Positions 29,781 to 40,342 are shown, numbered from the stretch's first letter. The stretch: 64,000 nucleotides of DNA from Lentisphaeria bacterium (GCA_022009855.1 CP091727.1:3596001-3660000), one strand, 5' to 3'. The notes: generated by a model from the letters alone, not told the origin. Translations and numbers: made by a program.

Positions 29781-31193
29781 ATGGAACTTCAGTTTTTCAA
29801 TACGATGAACCGCCGGGTCGAACCCTTCCGGTCGATCAACCCCGGCGAGGTCCGCATGTACACCTGCGGACCAACTGTCTATAATTATGCCCATATCGGG
29901 AATTTTCGCGCCTACATGTTCGAGGACCTGCTCCGCCGTACACTGGAGTTCTTCGGATATCGCGTCCGGCAGGTGATGAACCTTACCGATGTCGATGACA
30001 AGACCATCCGTGACTCCCGCGCCGCCGGAATCCCCCTGCGCGACTTCACGCAGAAATACAAACAGGCCTTTTTCGAGGATCTCAAAACCCTCAATATTGA
30101 ACCGGCCGAGGTGTATCCTGCGGCGACCGACCATATCCCGCAGATGATCCGGCTGATTTCCATTCTGATGGAAAAGGGGTTCGGTTACCGGGCCGAAGAT
30201 GGATCGGTCTATTTCTCCATCGAAAAGTTCCCCGATTACGGCAAGCTGGCGAAGATCGACCGGGAGAACCAGCGTTCCGGCGTGCGGATCAAGAATGATG
30301 AATATGCCAAGGATTCCGTCGCCGACTTCGCCCTCTGGAAGGCGTGGGACGAACTCGACGGCGACGTCGCCTGGGATTCCCCGTGGGGCAGGGGACGTCC
30401 CGGCTGGCACATCGAATGCAGCGCAATGTCGAGCGAATATCTCGGCGACTCCTTCGATATCCACACCGGCGGCATCGATAATATGTTCCCGCATCACGAA
30501 GATGAAATTGCCCAGAGCGAAGCCGCAACCGGAAAAAAATGGGTCAACTACTGGCTTCATTGCGCCCATCTGATGGTCAATGGCGAGAAAATGTCCAAGT
30601 CGCTCGGAAACTTCTACACGCTGCGCGATCTGGAGGCGATGGGGTGGCGCGGCCGCGAAATCCGCTGGGTGCTGCTCGGCGCCCACTACCGGAAAAAAGC
30701 TCAATTTCACGCTGGAGGCCCTCGGCCAGGCGCGCGTGAAACGCTCGGCCGCTTCGATGAGTTCTTCGCCCGGCTGCGCGGAGTCTCCGCCCCCGGTGAC
30801 GGCGCAGAGGCGGAAGCTCCGGTCGCGGCTGCCCGGGAGGCGTTTGCCTCCGCCATGGCTGACGACCTCAATGTATCGGAGGCGTTCGCCGCGATGTTTG
30901 AACTGCTTCGCGCCGGAAACAAACTCGCGGACTGCGGAACTCTTTCCGCCGTCGGAGCCGGGAAGATTCTGGGCGCATTCCGGGAGTTCGACCGGATCAT
31001 CGGCTGCCTTGAACCGGATCGGGTTCACGAGACGGAGATTCCTGCTGAGGTCATGGCAATGGCGGAAGCCCGCGCCGCAGCCCGCAAAGCGAAGAATTTC
31101 GCGGAAAGCGATCGGCTCCGCGGAGAAATCTCCCGGCTCGGTTATGTCGTGGAAGATGTTCCCGGCGGCGCGTTTCGCGTAAAGAAAGCCTGA
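29781..31193 (+). CDS. cysS: Cysteinyl-tRNA synthetase
   Basis: A 470-residue class I aminoacyl-tRNA synthetase joining cysteine to tRNA-Cys. The HIGH-type motif is HIGN (38-41) after TCGPTVYNY, in which Cys29 is a zinc ligand. KMSKS is at about 270-274 (GEKMSKSLGNF). Two compensating single-base changes near 30693-30697 (extra A) and 30733-30738 (missing base) leave the overall frame open but replace about 14 residues after HYRKK with nonsense. The alternative frame there reads LNFTLEALGQAR, the expected family sequence. The ATG at 29781 gives the normal N-terminus (MELQFFNTMNRRVEPF) and has GGAGCAG upstream. Confidence 0.95.
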   Translation: MELQFFNTMNRRVEPFRSINPGEVRMYTCGPTVYNYAHIGNFRAYMFEDLLRRTLEFFGYRVRQVMNLTDVDDKTIRDSRAAGIPLRDFTQKYKQAFFEDLKTLNIEPAEVYPAATDHIPQMIRLISILMEKGFGYRAEDGSVYFSIEKFPDYGKLAKIDRENQRSGVRIKNDEYAKDSVADFALWKAWDELDGDVAWDSPWGRGRPGWHIECSAMSSEYLGDSFDIHTGGIDNMFPHHEDEIAQSEAATGKKWVNYWLHCAHLMVNGEKMSKSLGNFYTLRDLEAMGWRGREIRWVLLGAHYRKKAQFHAGGPRPGARETLGRFDEFFARLRGVSAPGDGAEAEAPVAAAREAFASAMADDLNVSEAFAAMFELLRAGNKLADCGTLSAVGAGKILGAFREFDRIIGCLEPDRVHETEIPAEVMAMAEARAAARKAKNFAESDRLRGEISRLGYVVEDVPGGAFRVKKA

Positions 31194-31233
31194 TTTAACC
31201 GAATTCTAACATCGGATGCACCGGAATTGAATA

Positions 31234-31257
31234 TTGCCGGACTATCTTATCCGGCAA
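31234..31257 (+). promoter_or_regulatory. Hairpin in the leader of the PhoB-like gene
   Basis: TTGCCGGA and TCCGGCAA pair around an 8-base loop, 8 bases before the AAGGAGG ribosome-binding site of the response regulator. No U tract follows, so it is not a clear terminator. It could affect mRNA stability or translation. Confidence 0.35.
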
Positions 31258-31276
31258 AGAGCTCAAGGAGGTGGCT

Positions 31277-31971
31277 ATGGGTAAGGAAAAAATCCTGATC
31301 GTCGAAGACGAAGAGGCGATTCAGGAATTGATTCGGTACAATCTCAACAAGGAGGGATTCGACCGTGTCCGCTGCTGTGATTCCGGGGAGAAGGCATTGG
31401 AGACGGCGCTGGATTTTGCTCCTGATCTGATCCTCCTGGATCTGATGCTGCCCGGAATCGATGGGCTTGCCGTCTGCCGGAAACTTCGGAACGAGCCGCG
31501 CACCAGTACGGTGCCGATTATCATGCTGACCGCGAAATCCGAGGAAAGCGACATTGTCGTCGGTTTGGAGATGGGGGCGGATGACTACATTCCCAAGCCG
31601 TTCAGTCCGAAGGTGCTGATTGCCCGCATCCGTTCGGTGCTGCGCCGGGTGAACCACCCGGAGGCGGAGGCGGCCGGGGCTTCCCTCAAACGCGGTCCGC
31701 TCTCCATGAACCGCGGCACGCGTGAGGCGCTTCTGGAGGGGAAGCCGCTCGTTCTGACCTTTCCGAGTTTGAAATCCTCTATCTCCTGGCCCGTCGTCCG
31801 GGGTGGGTCTATACCCGGGGGCAGATCGTCAACGAAGTCAAGGGAGATGATTACCCGGTCACCGAGCGGGCGATCGACGTGCAGATGGTCAGCCTTCGCC
31901 GCAAGCTCGGGGAGTACGGCAGTTTGATTGAAACGGTCCGCGGCGTCGGTTACCGGTTCGTTCAAGAATGA
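31277..31971 (+). CDS. PhoB-like winged-helix response regulator (one frame break)
   Basis: An OmpR/PhoB-family regulator. The receiver domain has the acidic pocket (VEDEE, residues 9-13), the phospho-acceptor Asp55 in LLDLMLPG, and the conserved lysine in DYIPKPFSPK. The winged-helix output domain (SEFEILYLLARRPGWVYTR, then ERAIDVQMVSLRRKLGEYG, then TVRGVGYRF) is reached after one missing base near 31758-31763. AAGGAGG precedes the start. It overlaps or abuts the sensor kinase gene and forms a classic two-component operon. PhoB identity is by similarity; no pst or phosphatase genes are nearby. Confidence 0.88.
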
Positions 31972-31981
31972 GGAGGCGGCT

Positions 31982-33765
31982 ATGAAAAACGGATTCATTC
32001 AGTCCTGGCCGCTGATCTTTCTACCGGTGGCGGTGATTTTATTCTGTTTCTTCTGGTTTCAGTTCAGCTCATTTGAGAAGCTTTATATCCGTCAGACGGA
32101 GATGGAATTGCTGGGGCGGGCGAGGCTGCTCGCTTTGGCTGCCCGTCCGCTGCTGGAGGCTGGGCGGATTGACGAAGTGCAGAAGCTCTGCCGGGAAGAG
32201 GGGCGGTGTCGTGAGATCGCGTGTTACAGTGATCGATGCCCGGGGGCGGGTGCTCGCCGATTCCGAGGAAGAACCGGCGAGGATGGACAATCATGCGATG
32301 CGTCCGGAGATTCTCGGCGCGCTCGAAGCGTTTCGGAATGGCGGGGAGAGTTCGCCGATTGTCCGTTTCAGTTCCACCCAGGGGCAGCGGCTGATCTACT
32401 GTGCGTATCCGATGCGGATCGGCGAGTCGCTCTATATCTTCCGCTCTGCGTTCTCAATCCATCAGGCTGACCGGGTGCTCGGCCAGGTGCGGCTGGATAT
32501 CATCGTCTCCGTGCTTCTGACCGCGCTGGTTGCCGGAGGTTTGAGTTACATCATCTTTCGGACGGTCAGCCGACCGGTGCTGGCTCTCTGTCGCGCCAGT
32601 ACGAAAATCGCCGCCGGCGAGCTTGATACACGGCTGCCGATTCCGGAGCGCGGGGCCATTCGTGAACTGGCTGAAAGCGTGAGCCGCATGGCGGAGGAGC
32701 TGAAAAACCGGATCAACGACATTTCCCGCGAGAAGAGTGAACGCGACGCGATTTTCTCCGCCCTGGCCGAAGGGGTGATCGTGCTGGATCTGGAGGAGAA
32801 CATCATCGACATCAACGCCGCGGCCCGCCAGATGTTTCACCTCCGGGAGAATCCGCTCGGCGCTCCGATGGCAGGCGTGGTGAGAAATCTTGAAATTTCC
32901 GATTTTTCTCCACCGGCTTCGGGAGGAGAAAAAACCTGCCGAAGCGGAGTTCACCCTCGCCCTGCCGGACGGTACGCTGCAATTGCGGCTCAGAGGCACT
33001 CTGGTCAACTGGGCGGGGGGGCAGAGCGGTATTCTGCTGGTGATTTACGATATGACTCAGCTGCGGCGGCTTGAGAACTTCCGCCGTGATTTCGTCGCCA
33101 ATGTTTCGCACGAAATCAAGACGCCGCTGACCGTCATCCGCGGCGCGGTGGAAACGCTTCGCGACGGAGCGATTGACGAACCGGAGAGTGCGGCACGCTT
33201 CATGCAGATCATCGAACTGCATTCGGAACGGTTGACTTCTCTGGTGGAGGATATTCTGAGTCTCTCCCGGCTGGAGTGTCATGCGGTGGGCGATGGTTCG
33301 CATTTCACGACCGTAGGCGCGGCGCTGCCGGTCAGTACCGCGATGGAACTGGCGCAGGCGAGAGCGGATAGTGCCGGGATCAAACTGGTCTGCACGGTGG
33401 AATCCGATCCGAAGATCAAGGCCGATGTGCAGCTGCTGGAACAGGCGGTGCTCAATCTGATCGACAATGCGATCAAGCACAGCGGAGAAAGTCGGGAGAT
33501 TCGAATCCGGGTCGGCGAGGAGGAGGGCGAGGCGTTCATCGAGGTGTCCGATCACGGCTGCGGCATTCCCGCCGAGCATCTGCCCCGACTTTTCGAACGG
33601 TTCTACCGTGTGGACAAGGCGCGCAGCCGCAAGGCGGGCGGAACCGGGCTCGGGCTGGCCATCGTCAAGCATATCATGCAGCTTCACCGGGGCCGTGCCG
33701 AGGTGAAGAGTCGTGTGGACGAGGGAAGCACGTTTACGCTCCGGCTGCCGGTGGCGCATTCCTGA
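31982..33765 (+). CDS. PhoR-like sensor histidine kinase (two frame breaks)
   Basis: A membrane sensor of about 594 residues. Transmembrane helix 1 lies near residues 8-28. A periplasmic sensing region (RVTVIDARGRVLADSEEE) is followed by a second helix (LDIIVSVLLTALVAGGLSYI), a HAMP domain, and a PAS domain (AIFSALAEGVIVLD). The HisKA domain has the phospho-accepting His in NVSHEIKTPLT, and the ATPase domain has N-box LIDNAIKHSG and G-boxes DHGCGIP and GGTGLGLAIVKHI. Breaks lie near 32205-32215 and 32905-32915. It partners the response regulator 10 bases upstream. Confidence 0.88.
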
Positions 33766-33856
33766 CGAGGGCCCCGCCGGACGGCGGATGAGGGTGGATT
33801 TTTCGGGAATCGCGTATATAGTATGACGTCGTTCCGAAAATGAATTCAGGAGAGAC

Positions 33857-34531
33857 ATGATTTATTCGCTCATTCGCTATGCCGCCGGGCTTCGGCACAT
33901 CGAAATTTTTCCCGGAACCCCGGGGGCGCTCCCCGTCGTCTTGGTGCATGGGCTGCTTCATCGCGGCATCATGATGCGGCGGTTTGCGCGCTGGTTTTCC
34001 GCCGGGGGGCGGCGGGCGATCCTCTACGACTACCGGACCACCCGGCACCATATCTTCGAACATGGACTCGAACTGGCCAGGTTTCTCCGGGAGCTTGGCG
34101 AACCGCAGATCGACCTGGTCACCCACAGCATGGGCGGGCTGCTCGCCCGGGTGGCGCTGGCGGAACTCGCCGCGTCGGGGAAGAGCGGACTCATACACCG
34201 GGTGGTCATGCTCGCTCCGCCTCATCGCGGATCGGCGGTCGCGACGGCGTGGGTGGAACATTTCGCTCCGTCGCCCCTGCTGGTGCGTCCTCTGCCGGAT
34301 CTTGCAGACCGGCCGCAGGCGGCGGTTCACACGCTCCCGGTTCCGACGGGGTATGAGATCGGCATCATCGCCGGGCGGTTCGACAATAAAGTTTCCCTCT
34401 CCTCCACTCATCTGCGGGGAGAGCGGGCGCATGTGACGATCGACTCCGGTCACGCATTCATCATGAATCAGCCGGAAGCTCGGCTGCTGACTCTGCGGTT
34501 CCTCGAGACCGGGTCGTTCGACAAAAATTGA
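33857..34531 (+). CDS. Alpha/beta hydrolase, lipase/esterase-like
   Basis: An intact 224-residue protein. The oxyanion HG is in VVLVHGLLHRG and the nucleophile elbow is THSMGGLLAR (Ser91), as in bacterial lipases such as EstA/LipA. A C-terminal histidine occurs in IDSGHAFIMN. There is no signal peptide, so it probably acts in the cytoplasm or on the inner membrane face. It carries its own AGGAGAG ribosome-binding site and may have its own promoter in the 91-base gap after the kinase gene. The substrate is unknown. Confidence 0.8.
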   Translation: MIYSLIRYAAGLRHIEIFPGTPGALPVVLVHGLLHRGIMMRRFARWFSAGGRRAILYDYRTTRHHIFEHGLELARFLRELGEPQIDLVTHSMGGLLARVALAELAASGKSGLIHRVVMLAPPHRGSAVATAWVEHFAPSPLLVRPLPDLADRPQAAVHTLPVPTGYEIGIIAGRFDNKVSLSSTHLRGERAHVTIDSGHAFIMNQPEARLLTLRFLETGSFDKN

Positions 34532-34611
34532 AAAAACAAAGTTTGCGGGGTTGCGGCAGAGCCATTTCTCTCTTATATTTAAAGGAGAAGAAAAAGAGAG
34601 GAATGGGAAAG

Positions 34612-36317
34612 ATGAATTTCAATTTATCCGTCCTTGCCGCCATGCTGCTGACGCTCGCGGTGACATTGTCCGGTTGCCGTTCGGGCACAACCTCCGAAGA
34701 CGGCAGGACCTTTGAACGCGTCGCATCCCGGCTTGACGCCGACGGCAGTTATTTCATGGTCGCCAATCCCCGCTATCTCCTGGAAAGACTGGAGCGGGAC
34801 GGCAGCCGTTTGGTTGCAATGATGGCACAATCCGATCTGCCACGGGAGATTCGGGATCCTTTTCTGCTGTTTTCCTCCGCGTTCGAGATCGGCTGGCACC
34901 TCTCCGGTGTCGATGAATTAACCGGGTACGGCAGAAGTTCCAGCGTGTACCGGCGCGATGAGAACGGTCGGCCACGGCTCTTCACCAACCGCAGCACCGT
35001 TTTGCTCAAACCCGGCGCGGAGGGCGCCCTCTGGGCATTGTGGGGCAGAAAAAACCGGCCGTTAAGCGGGGAGTTCGACGCGCTTCCGGTCGGGACCGCT
35101 TTCGCGGCGGATTTCGAATTTCATCCGGAAGCCATCTGGGAGGCTCTCTGCAAGACCGATCGAAGTGCCGGGGAGCTGGATCGGATTTCCCGGAAATTGT
35201 TGAACATTCCGTTGGAGAAGCTGCTCCGCTCCATATCCGGAGAAATCGGGGTGCTGCTTTTTCTGGATGACGGCGCCGATCCGGAAACATTGCAGGGAGT
35301 CCATGCGCTTGTCGTGCTCAATGACCGGGAACGTTTTCTCTTCCGGCAACTGGGGAGACTCGCACAGCTGCTCCCCGGTACGAAGATGGAGGAAAATGCC
35401 TTCAGCATCGATCTGACGAAGGACTATCCGGGGCTGATTATCCGGGTTTCCCAGGAGGACTCCATGCTCTTTGCCACTTTCGGTGCGGATACCATGGAGA
35501 AGCTGGGGGGCGCCGCCCGGCTGGCCGAGACGCCTGAGTTCCGGGAGTTGGCGGAGGGGCTTCCCGCCGAGGGAAGCGGCTTCTTCTACGTCGGTTCGCC
35601 GCTGTCGGAATTTCTTGCGTCGTTGCTGAGCCGGCAGTTCGACGACAGGATCGTTTTCGATGCCGGCCGGCCAGTGGCGGGGCTGGCGGTGACCCGCTGT
35701 GAACCGGATGGCTGGTCCACCATCGCCCGCGCCACGGTCGATTACAATCAGATCGAATTCCTCCAGGAGCTGGCGTTGCCGTTTTTCGCTGTTGTCTCGT
35801 CGTTGAGTGATCAGTTCGCAGCCCGGCAGAATACCATTCTTGAGGGGCGATACCGGGAGGAGTGCCGTAGCAGGCTTGTTGCCGTCCGTGACGCGCTGAT
35901 GAAATACGCCGACTCGCACAAAGGGGCTTTCCCGGCGCAGGCGGGGATCGGCGGCTTGAAGGAGTTGCTGGAAAACGGTCTTCGGCCGGCGGCGCTGATC
36001 TGTCCCGGCAGCGAGGATGAGGCGGCGGCAGCGCGGGGGGAATTTATGTTCGACAACTGCTCCTATCTCTACTTCGAGGGATATACCCGGCGATCGAATC
36101 CGAAGCTGCCGCTGCTGATCGACTGGCCGTTCAACCACACCGGAGCGGTCAATGTCATTCTGGTGGACGGCACGATTGAAACGCTTAAAATCGCCGATGC
36201 GGAAAACTGCCGCAAGGTGGCCAGTTTTTGCAGACGCGTTACCAGTACAGCGAAAAGGAGTTTCGGGAACTTTTCCGGAAAGCCTCCCGGCTGGACCAAC
36301 AATTTGAATTGGAGTGA
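34612..36317 (+). CDS. Lipoprotein with pseudopilin-like C-terminal tail (one frame break)
   Basis: About 568 residues. A lipoprotein signal ends in the lipobox LSGC (MNFNLSVLAAMLLTLAVTLS then GC). The middle 350 residues are an unrecognised periplasmic domain (for example GEIGVLLFLDDGADPETLQG). The last 130 residues resemble a pseudopilin body without its helix: RDALMKYADSHKGAFP, then DNCSYLYFEGY, then an exact H-X9-DG motif (HTGAVNVILVDG). A break in the T run near 36225-36230 must be corrected to obtain the natural ending SRLDQQFELE and a stop that overlaps the next gene's leader. ATG 34612 is preferred to 34603 for its ribosome-binding site spacing. Confidence 0.65.
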
Positions 36318-36319
36318 GG

Positions 36320-36875
36320 ATGCAAATGAATTCCCGACAGCCTGACGAAAAGCCGTCCGTAAAGAAGATCAGCGATGACATTGCCCGCGCATTTGAAAGT
36401 TGCGCGGAAGCTTTGTCGCTCAATGAGTTGTCCCGTGTTACCGGAGTGAGAATTGAGTTGCTGCGCCGCTTTATCAACCGGAAAACACGGCGTGCGCGCA
36501 GTGAGACCTGGGACAAGATTTATCCGGCGCTCAAGCCGTTTCTGGTCGGACCTGAGCCGGAACAGGAACCTCCGCCGCGGATAGGCCCGGCCTATCGGCG
36601 TCATCATGAACTGGTGGAGATGTTCAGCGATCAGAAAGTGTTGCTCGATGAGTTTGATGTGCTGCCGCCGGAATTGCAGCAGCGGGCGACGGAGGCGATG
36701 ATCGCCGCCGCCGGATGTGATGAACCTTCCACGTACTCCAGTCTTACTGAGGCGGAGAATCGAATTATGGGGGGCGTTTCTCAAGCTTTCGCCGGAGGGG
36801 CGGCAGACAGAGCTAATCAAGTTGACCGATCTTGCCGTGGCCGAGGTGCGGAAGCGCCGCAAAGAGTTGTTTTAA
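36320..36875 (+). CDS. Small helix-turn-helix protein (one frame break)
   Basis: About 185 residues. A predicted HTH lies at residues 30-60 (LSLNELSRVTGVRIELLRRF), resembling Cro/LacI-type DNA-binding domains, and the rest is helical and charged. The frame breaks at the six-G run near 36769-36774; correction gives the ending KLTDLAVAEVRKRRKELF. It starts 2-8 bases after the lipoprotein stop and ends 18 bases before hisF. Its target is unknown. Confidence 0.6.
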
Positions 36876-36893
36876 CCAGGGAGAACAGAGAGA

Positions 36894-37660
36894 ATGGCTG
36901 ATATGGTTTCGATCATGCCTTGTCTGGACATGCAGAACGGGAGAGTGGTGAAAGGGGTTCACTTTGTGGATATCGCCGATGCGGGGGATCCGGTCGAGTG
37001 TGCGCGGGCCTACTGTGCCGCGGGAGCTGATGCGCTGGCGATGCTTGACATTACCGCGACGGTGGAGAATCGTCCGACGCTGGTTCGGGTGGTTCGCCAG
37101 GTAGCGGAGGTCTGTACGGTGCCTTTCACGGTGGGGGGCGGTATCGGTGATGTCAAGGCTGCCGCCGCCGTGCTGGAGGCGGGGGCCGACAAGGTTTCGA
37201 TCAGCAGTGCCGCCTATCGCCGGCCGGAATTGATTCCGGAGCTGATCCGTGAGTTTGGCGCGGATAAGGTGACGGTGGCGATCGATGTCGACGTCAATTC
37301 GGCACTTCCCCCTCCGGGTATGAGGTTTACATCGATGGAGGACGTACTGCCACCGGTTGCGATGCGCTGGAATGGGCGAAGCGGATGGATGCTTTCGGGG
37401 TTCCGGTGATTCTTCCCACCAGCAAGGCGGGAGACGGTGCCAGAACCGGCTATGATCTGCCGGTAATCCGGGCGATGGCTGGCGCTTGCCGTGCACAGAT
37501 TGTCGCTTCCGGCGGAGCGGGAAAAATGGAGGATTTTCTTGATGCGGTAAAAGCCGGAGCGACGATCCTGCTGGCGGCGTCGGTGTTCCACTTCCGGCTG
37601 ATTGAGATTCCGGCGCTCAAGCGTTACCTTCGGGAAAACGGGGTGGCCGTCCGCCTCTGA
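36894..37660 (+). CDS. hisF: HisF-like imidazole glycerol phosphate synthase cyclase subunit (one frame break)
   Basis: A (beta/alpha)8 barrel of about 255 residues. The catalytic aspartates are conserved (Asp12 in PCLDMQNGRVVKG and Asp131 in VAIDVD), as are the phosphate-binding loops GGGIGD and IVASGGAG and the ending AASVFHFRLIEIPALKRYL. The usual SMDxDGT segment is altered to SKAGDGA, so activity may differ. The break is in the C run 37308-37312. No other his genes, in particular no hisH partner, are in the window; a HisF paralogue with another role (as in surface-sugar amidotransfer) is possible. Confidence 0.85.
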
Positions 37661-37913
37661 CTGGGCGGTGGCGGACGCGCAGCCCGGGTGGTTCCCGCCG
37701 ATGGAAGAAAAAATGTGCTGTAACACCTCTCTGGTTTTGCAGCACTCTTTTTTCGGGATATGGATTTCGCGATATTTCCCAGCTTCTCACTTTTTTCATG
37801 GAACTGGTCTGCATTGCGGCGTGACAATCTTGCAAACTTCTCCCGGTCAGCGTTGTTTTCGGGAGAAGGGCCTGCCGAGAAGGGAAGGCAGACGGAGGAG
37901 CTTCTGTTTTCAC

Positions 37914-37921
37914 CGGAAACC
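37914..37921. repeat. Left target-site duplication of IS66 element
   Basis: CGGAAACC, identical to 40343-40350. Eight bases is the hallmark duplication length of the IS66 family. Confidence 0.85.
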
Positions 37922-38003
37922 GTATATGCCCAGTGAGCCCCATCTAGAAATCCTCCCGAAGTGAGATTACCTTGCCTCCGTAACTTGAAACCGGGAGGCG
38001 CAA

Positions 38004-38360
38004 ATGGAACGAGAAAGGCGTAGTCGTGACTACTGGCGGGAACAGTTGTCGGAATATTGGGATGGCGGTTTAACGATTCAGGAATATTGCGAGCTGAAAG
38101 ATTTGCCGTATGAGAATGTACGTCGTTGGATAGGGATCTTGAAGAAGGAGCGTGAGGGAAAATCCCCAGCCTCTGGAGAGTTGGAGTTTGTAGAAGTTCC
38201 TTTGGCGGCAGGAGGAGCCAGGAACGGTTCCGACAGCGGAATAAGCCTTCACACCGCAGGTTTTGAAATTCAAGTTACGTGTGATTTCGATCAAGCGACC
38301 TTGCTCAATGTTTTGACGGTATTGAGGACGTTGGCATGTTCGGTTTCAGCGGAACAATAA
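38004..38360 (+). CDS. tnpA: IS66 TnpA accessory protein
   Basis: A 118-residue protein with an N-terminal helix-turn-helix (REQLSEYWDGGLTIQEYCEL), the standard first gene of IS66 elements. It is intact and overlaps tnpB by 25 bases, as in typical IS66 elements with translational coupling. Confidence 0.85.
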   Translation: MERERRSRDYWREQLSEYWDGGLTIQEYCELKDLPYENVRRWIGILKKEREGKSPASGELEFVEVPLAAGGARNGSDSGISLHTAGFEIQVTCDFDQATLLNVLTVLRTLACSVSAEQ

Positions 38361-38678
38361 AGTTCTACTACTGCCCCACGCCGATCAGCATGCGCAAATC
38401 GTTTGACGGCCTTGCGGGAGCGGTGGAAGAATATATTCAGCAGGAGCCGGAATCTGGTCACGCTTTCGTATTTTTTCGGTCGCAGTCGCAAAATGGTGAA
38501 GATTTTGCAATGGCAGGGAGATGGCTTTACGATTTGGATGAAGCGCTTGGAAAGCGGTGCCTTTCACCTTCCCAAATCGGCGGAAGGGCGGATTGAATTG
38601 TCCAGTCGAGAACTTGCAGCGCTCCTGTCCGGGATCAAACCGCATCGCTATTACAAAAGATACTCGAAAAAGTCTTGA
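38336..38678 (+). CDS. tnpB: IS66 TnpB accessory protein (one frame break)
   Basis: About 114 residues. The family start is clear (SMRKSFDGLAGAVEEYIQQE), with the conserved KILQWQGDGFTIWMKRLESG in the second half. One missing or extra base in the T run near 38471-38477 separates the two halves. Confidence 0.85.
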
Positions 38679-38718
38679 CTGGACTTGAATTTGAGTAGGA
38701 ATCCGGTATATTCTCATT

Positions 38719-40197
38719 ATGGTATTACCGGTGGTTACAACATTTGACGAAGCCCGGCAGGTTATTCGGGATCAAGCTGAGAAAATTGAAAAAACTCAGC
38801 AACGAATTGTCTTGGTTCAGACGCCAGATGTTCGGTTCCAAAACGGAACATTATATTCCGGAGGATGACACTCCATCGCTTTTTCCTGAAGAAGAGGAGG
38901 AAGCGCCGATTGAGAAAGCACCTCAGAAGGTGTCGGAGCACGAACGTAGAGTCCGGCAGCCGAATGCTCTTTCTGAAATTCCATCTGACCTGCCGCGCGA
39001 GGAACGCATCATTGATGTTCCGGAAGAGAAGCGGCAGGGAATGACTTTGATCGGCTACGAGGAAAGCGAACGAATCGCTTACCGCACCGGATTATATGTG
39101 ATTCATTTCAAGCGAGCTAAATATGCCGATCCCTCTGATGCGTTGCGCGGTGTAGTTACGGCTCCGGCTCCGGGAGATGTTTTCGATTCGGTCAGCGGCA
39201 GAACTCGTTATGACATTTCTTTCGTAGCAAAAGTGGCGGCGGACAAGGTGGAGAATGCTATCACTCTGGAACGTCAGGCTCGGATGTTCAGCAACGATGG
39301 ATTGCCGGTGGCTCCATCCACTCTGGAAGATCTTTACAAGCGCACGGCGGATGCCTTGCTGCCCCTTTATGAACGGATGGTTGACCGGATTATGCAATGC
39401 GATATTCTCCATGTGGATGAGACGTTCATCAAACAGTTGGTCAAGGGGGCAAAGAAGTGCAGGCAAGCGTATTTGTGGTGCCGATTGACGGGAGTCGGAC
39501 CGCCAATGATTGCCTATCACTTTTCGCCGTCCCGATCCCGGGATGTCGCAGAAAGTCTGCTCGGAGATTACTCCGGAACAATCATCAGAGACTCTTACGC
39601 GGCCTATGAAAAACTGGACTGCGAGGTTGCATGTTGCTGGGCACATGCCCGCAGGCGCTTTCTGCAAGCCGTTGAAAACGGATATGGAAAAGCTGAGCCT
39701 CTGTTGAAAATTATACAGGAACTCTACCAAATTGAGCGTGTTGCAAAGAGCGGGCGGAAAAGAAGGGCACGGAAACCGCCCTCTTTCAAGAGCGGAAAAA
39801 TGCACGCCGGCAGTCTCAGAAGCTGGTCCAGGAATTTTTTGCGCAGTGCCGGGTTCTCAAGGAGTCGGAGCGTCCATCTTCACCGGTCGCGCAAGCCATT
39901 TCTTATGCGTTGAACATTGAAGCGGAACTCAAAAAGTTCCTGAAGGATTCCCGATTGAACATCGACAACAATCCGGCTGAGCGCCTCAATCGAGGAATTG
40001 CGATCATACGAAAGAACTGTCTCTTTGCCGGAAGTGAAGCCGGTGGGCAGCGGCTCGCAATTCTGTATTCATTCGCCGCAACATGCAAAGCGAACGGCAT
40101 CTGCTTTCGCAAGTGGCTCGAAGACGTTCTGCCGCGTTTGAATGCCACTCCGGCAGAGCAGATTGATTCTCTGATCCCCAAGGGAGAAGCAAAATAG
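38719..40197 (+). CDS. tnpC: IS66 TnpC transposase (two frame breaks)
   Basis: The DDE transposase of IS66, about 492 residues. The N-terminal leucine-rich coiled region (MVLPVVTTFDEARQVIRDQA, then KLSNELSWFRRQMFGSKTEH) is broken by an extra A near 38784-38790. The catalytic core includes LHVDETFIKQ, RDSYAAYEKL and CCWAHARRRF, and the C-terminal LNIDNNPAERLNRGIAIIRK carries the last acidic residue. A second break lies near 39744-39750. Confidence 0.88.
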
Positions 40198-40233
40198 TCA
40201 ATGAGCTCAGGCTCATTATTATGAAGCAGGGGA

Positions 40234-40272
40234 ATGCCGTCTGGCGCTCAAACGCCAGACGGCATCATTTTT
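40234..40272 (+). terminator. Terminator hairpin after the IS66 transposase
   Basis: A perfect 13-bp stem (ATGCCGTCTGGCG with its complement), loop CTCAAA, followed by CATTTTTC. It lies 36 bases after tnpC and inside the element, and would insulate downstream genes. Confidence 0.75.
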
Positions 40273-40342
40273 CTCCTGGCTCTAATTTTTCCAAAGCTCC
40301 ACCGCGATATCCCCCTCACCATGGGGCTCACTGGGCATATAC

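Larger units (their letters stand above)
37922..40342 (+). mobile_element. IS66-family insertion sequence
   Basis: A 2421-bp element with all three IS66 genes in order. Its terminal inverted repeats match over at least 22 bases (left end begins GTATATGCCCAGTGAGCCCC; the right end is the complement). Perfect 8-bp direct repeats flank it. It lies between hisF and the dicarboxylate symporter and interrupts no recognisable gene. Intact ends and target duplication indicate a recent insertion. Confidence 0.92.

Noticed and set aside
29703..31028. Long open frame on the minus strand (441 codons) opposite cysS
   Set aside because: It is a shadow of a G+C-rich real gene; cysS has clear motifs and the antisense frame has no family resemblance or ribosome-binding site.
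35062..36516. 484-codon minus-strand frame opposite the lipoprotein gene
   Set aside because: Low-complexity shadow; the plus-strand protein has a lipobox and recognisable motifs.
39092..39805. Minus-strand frame inside the IS66 transposase
   Set aside because: Shadow of tnpC, which has the catalytic motifs on the plus strand.
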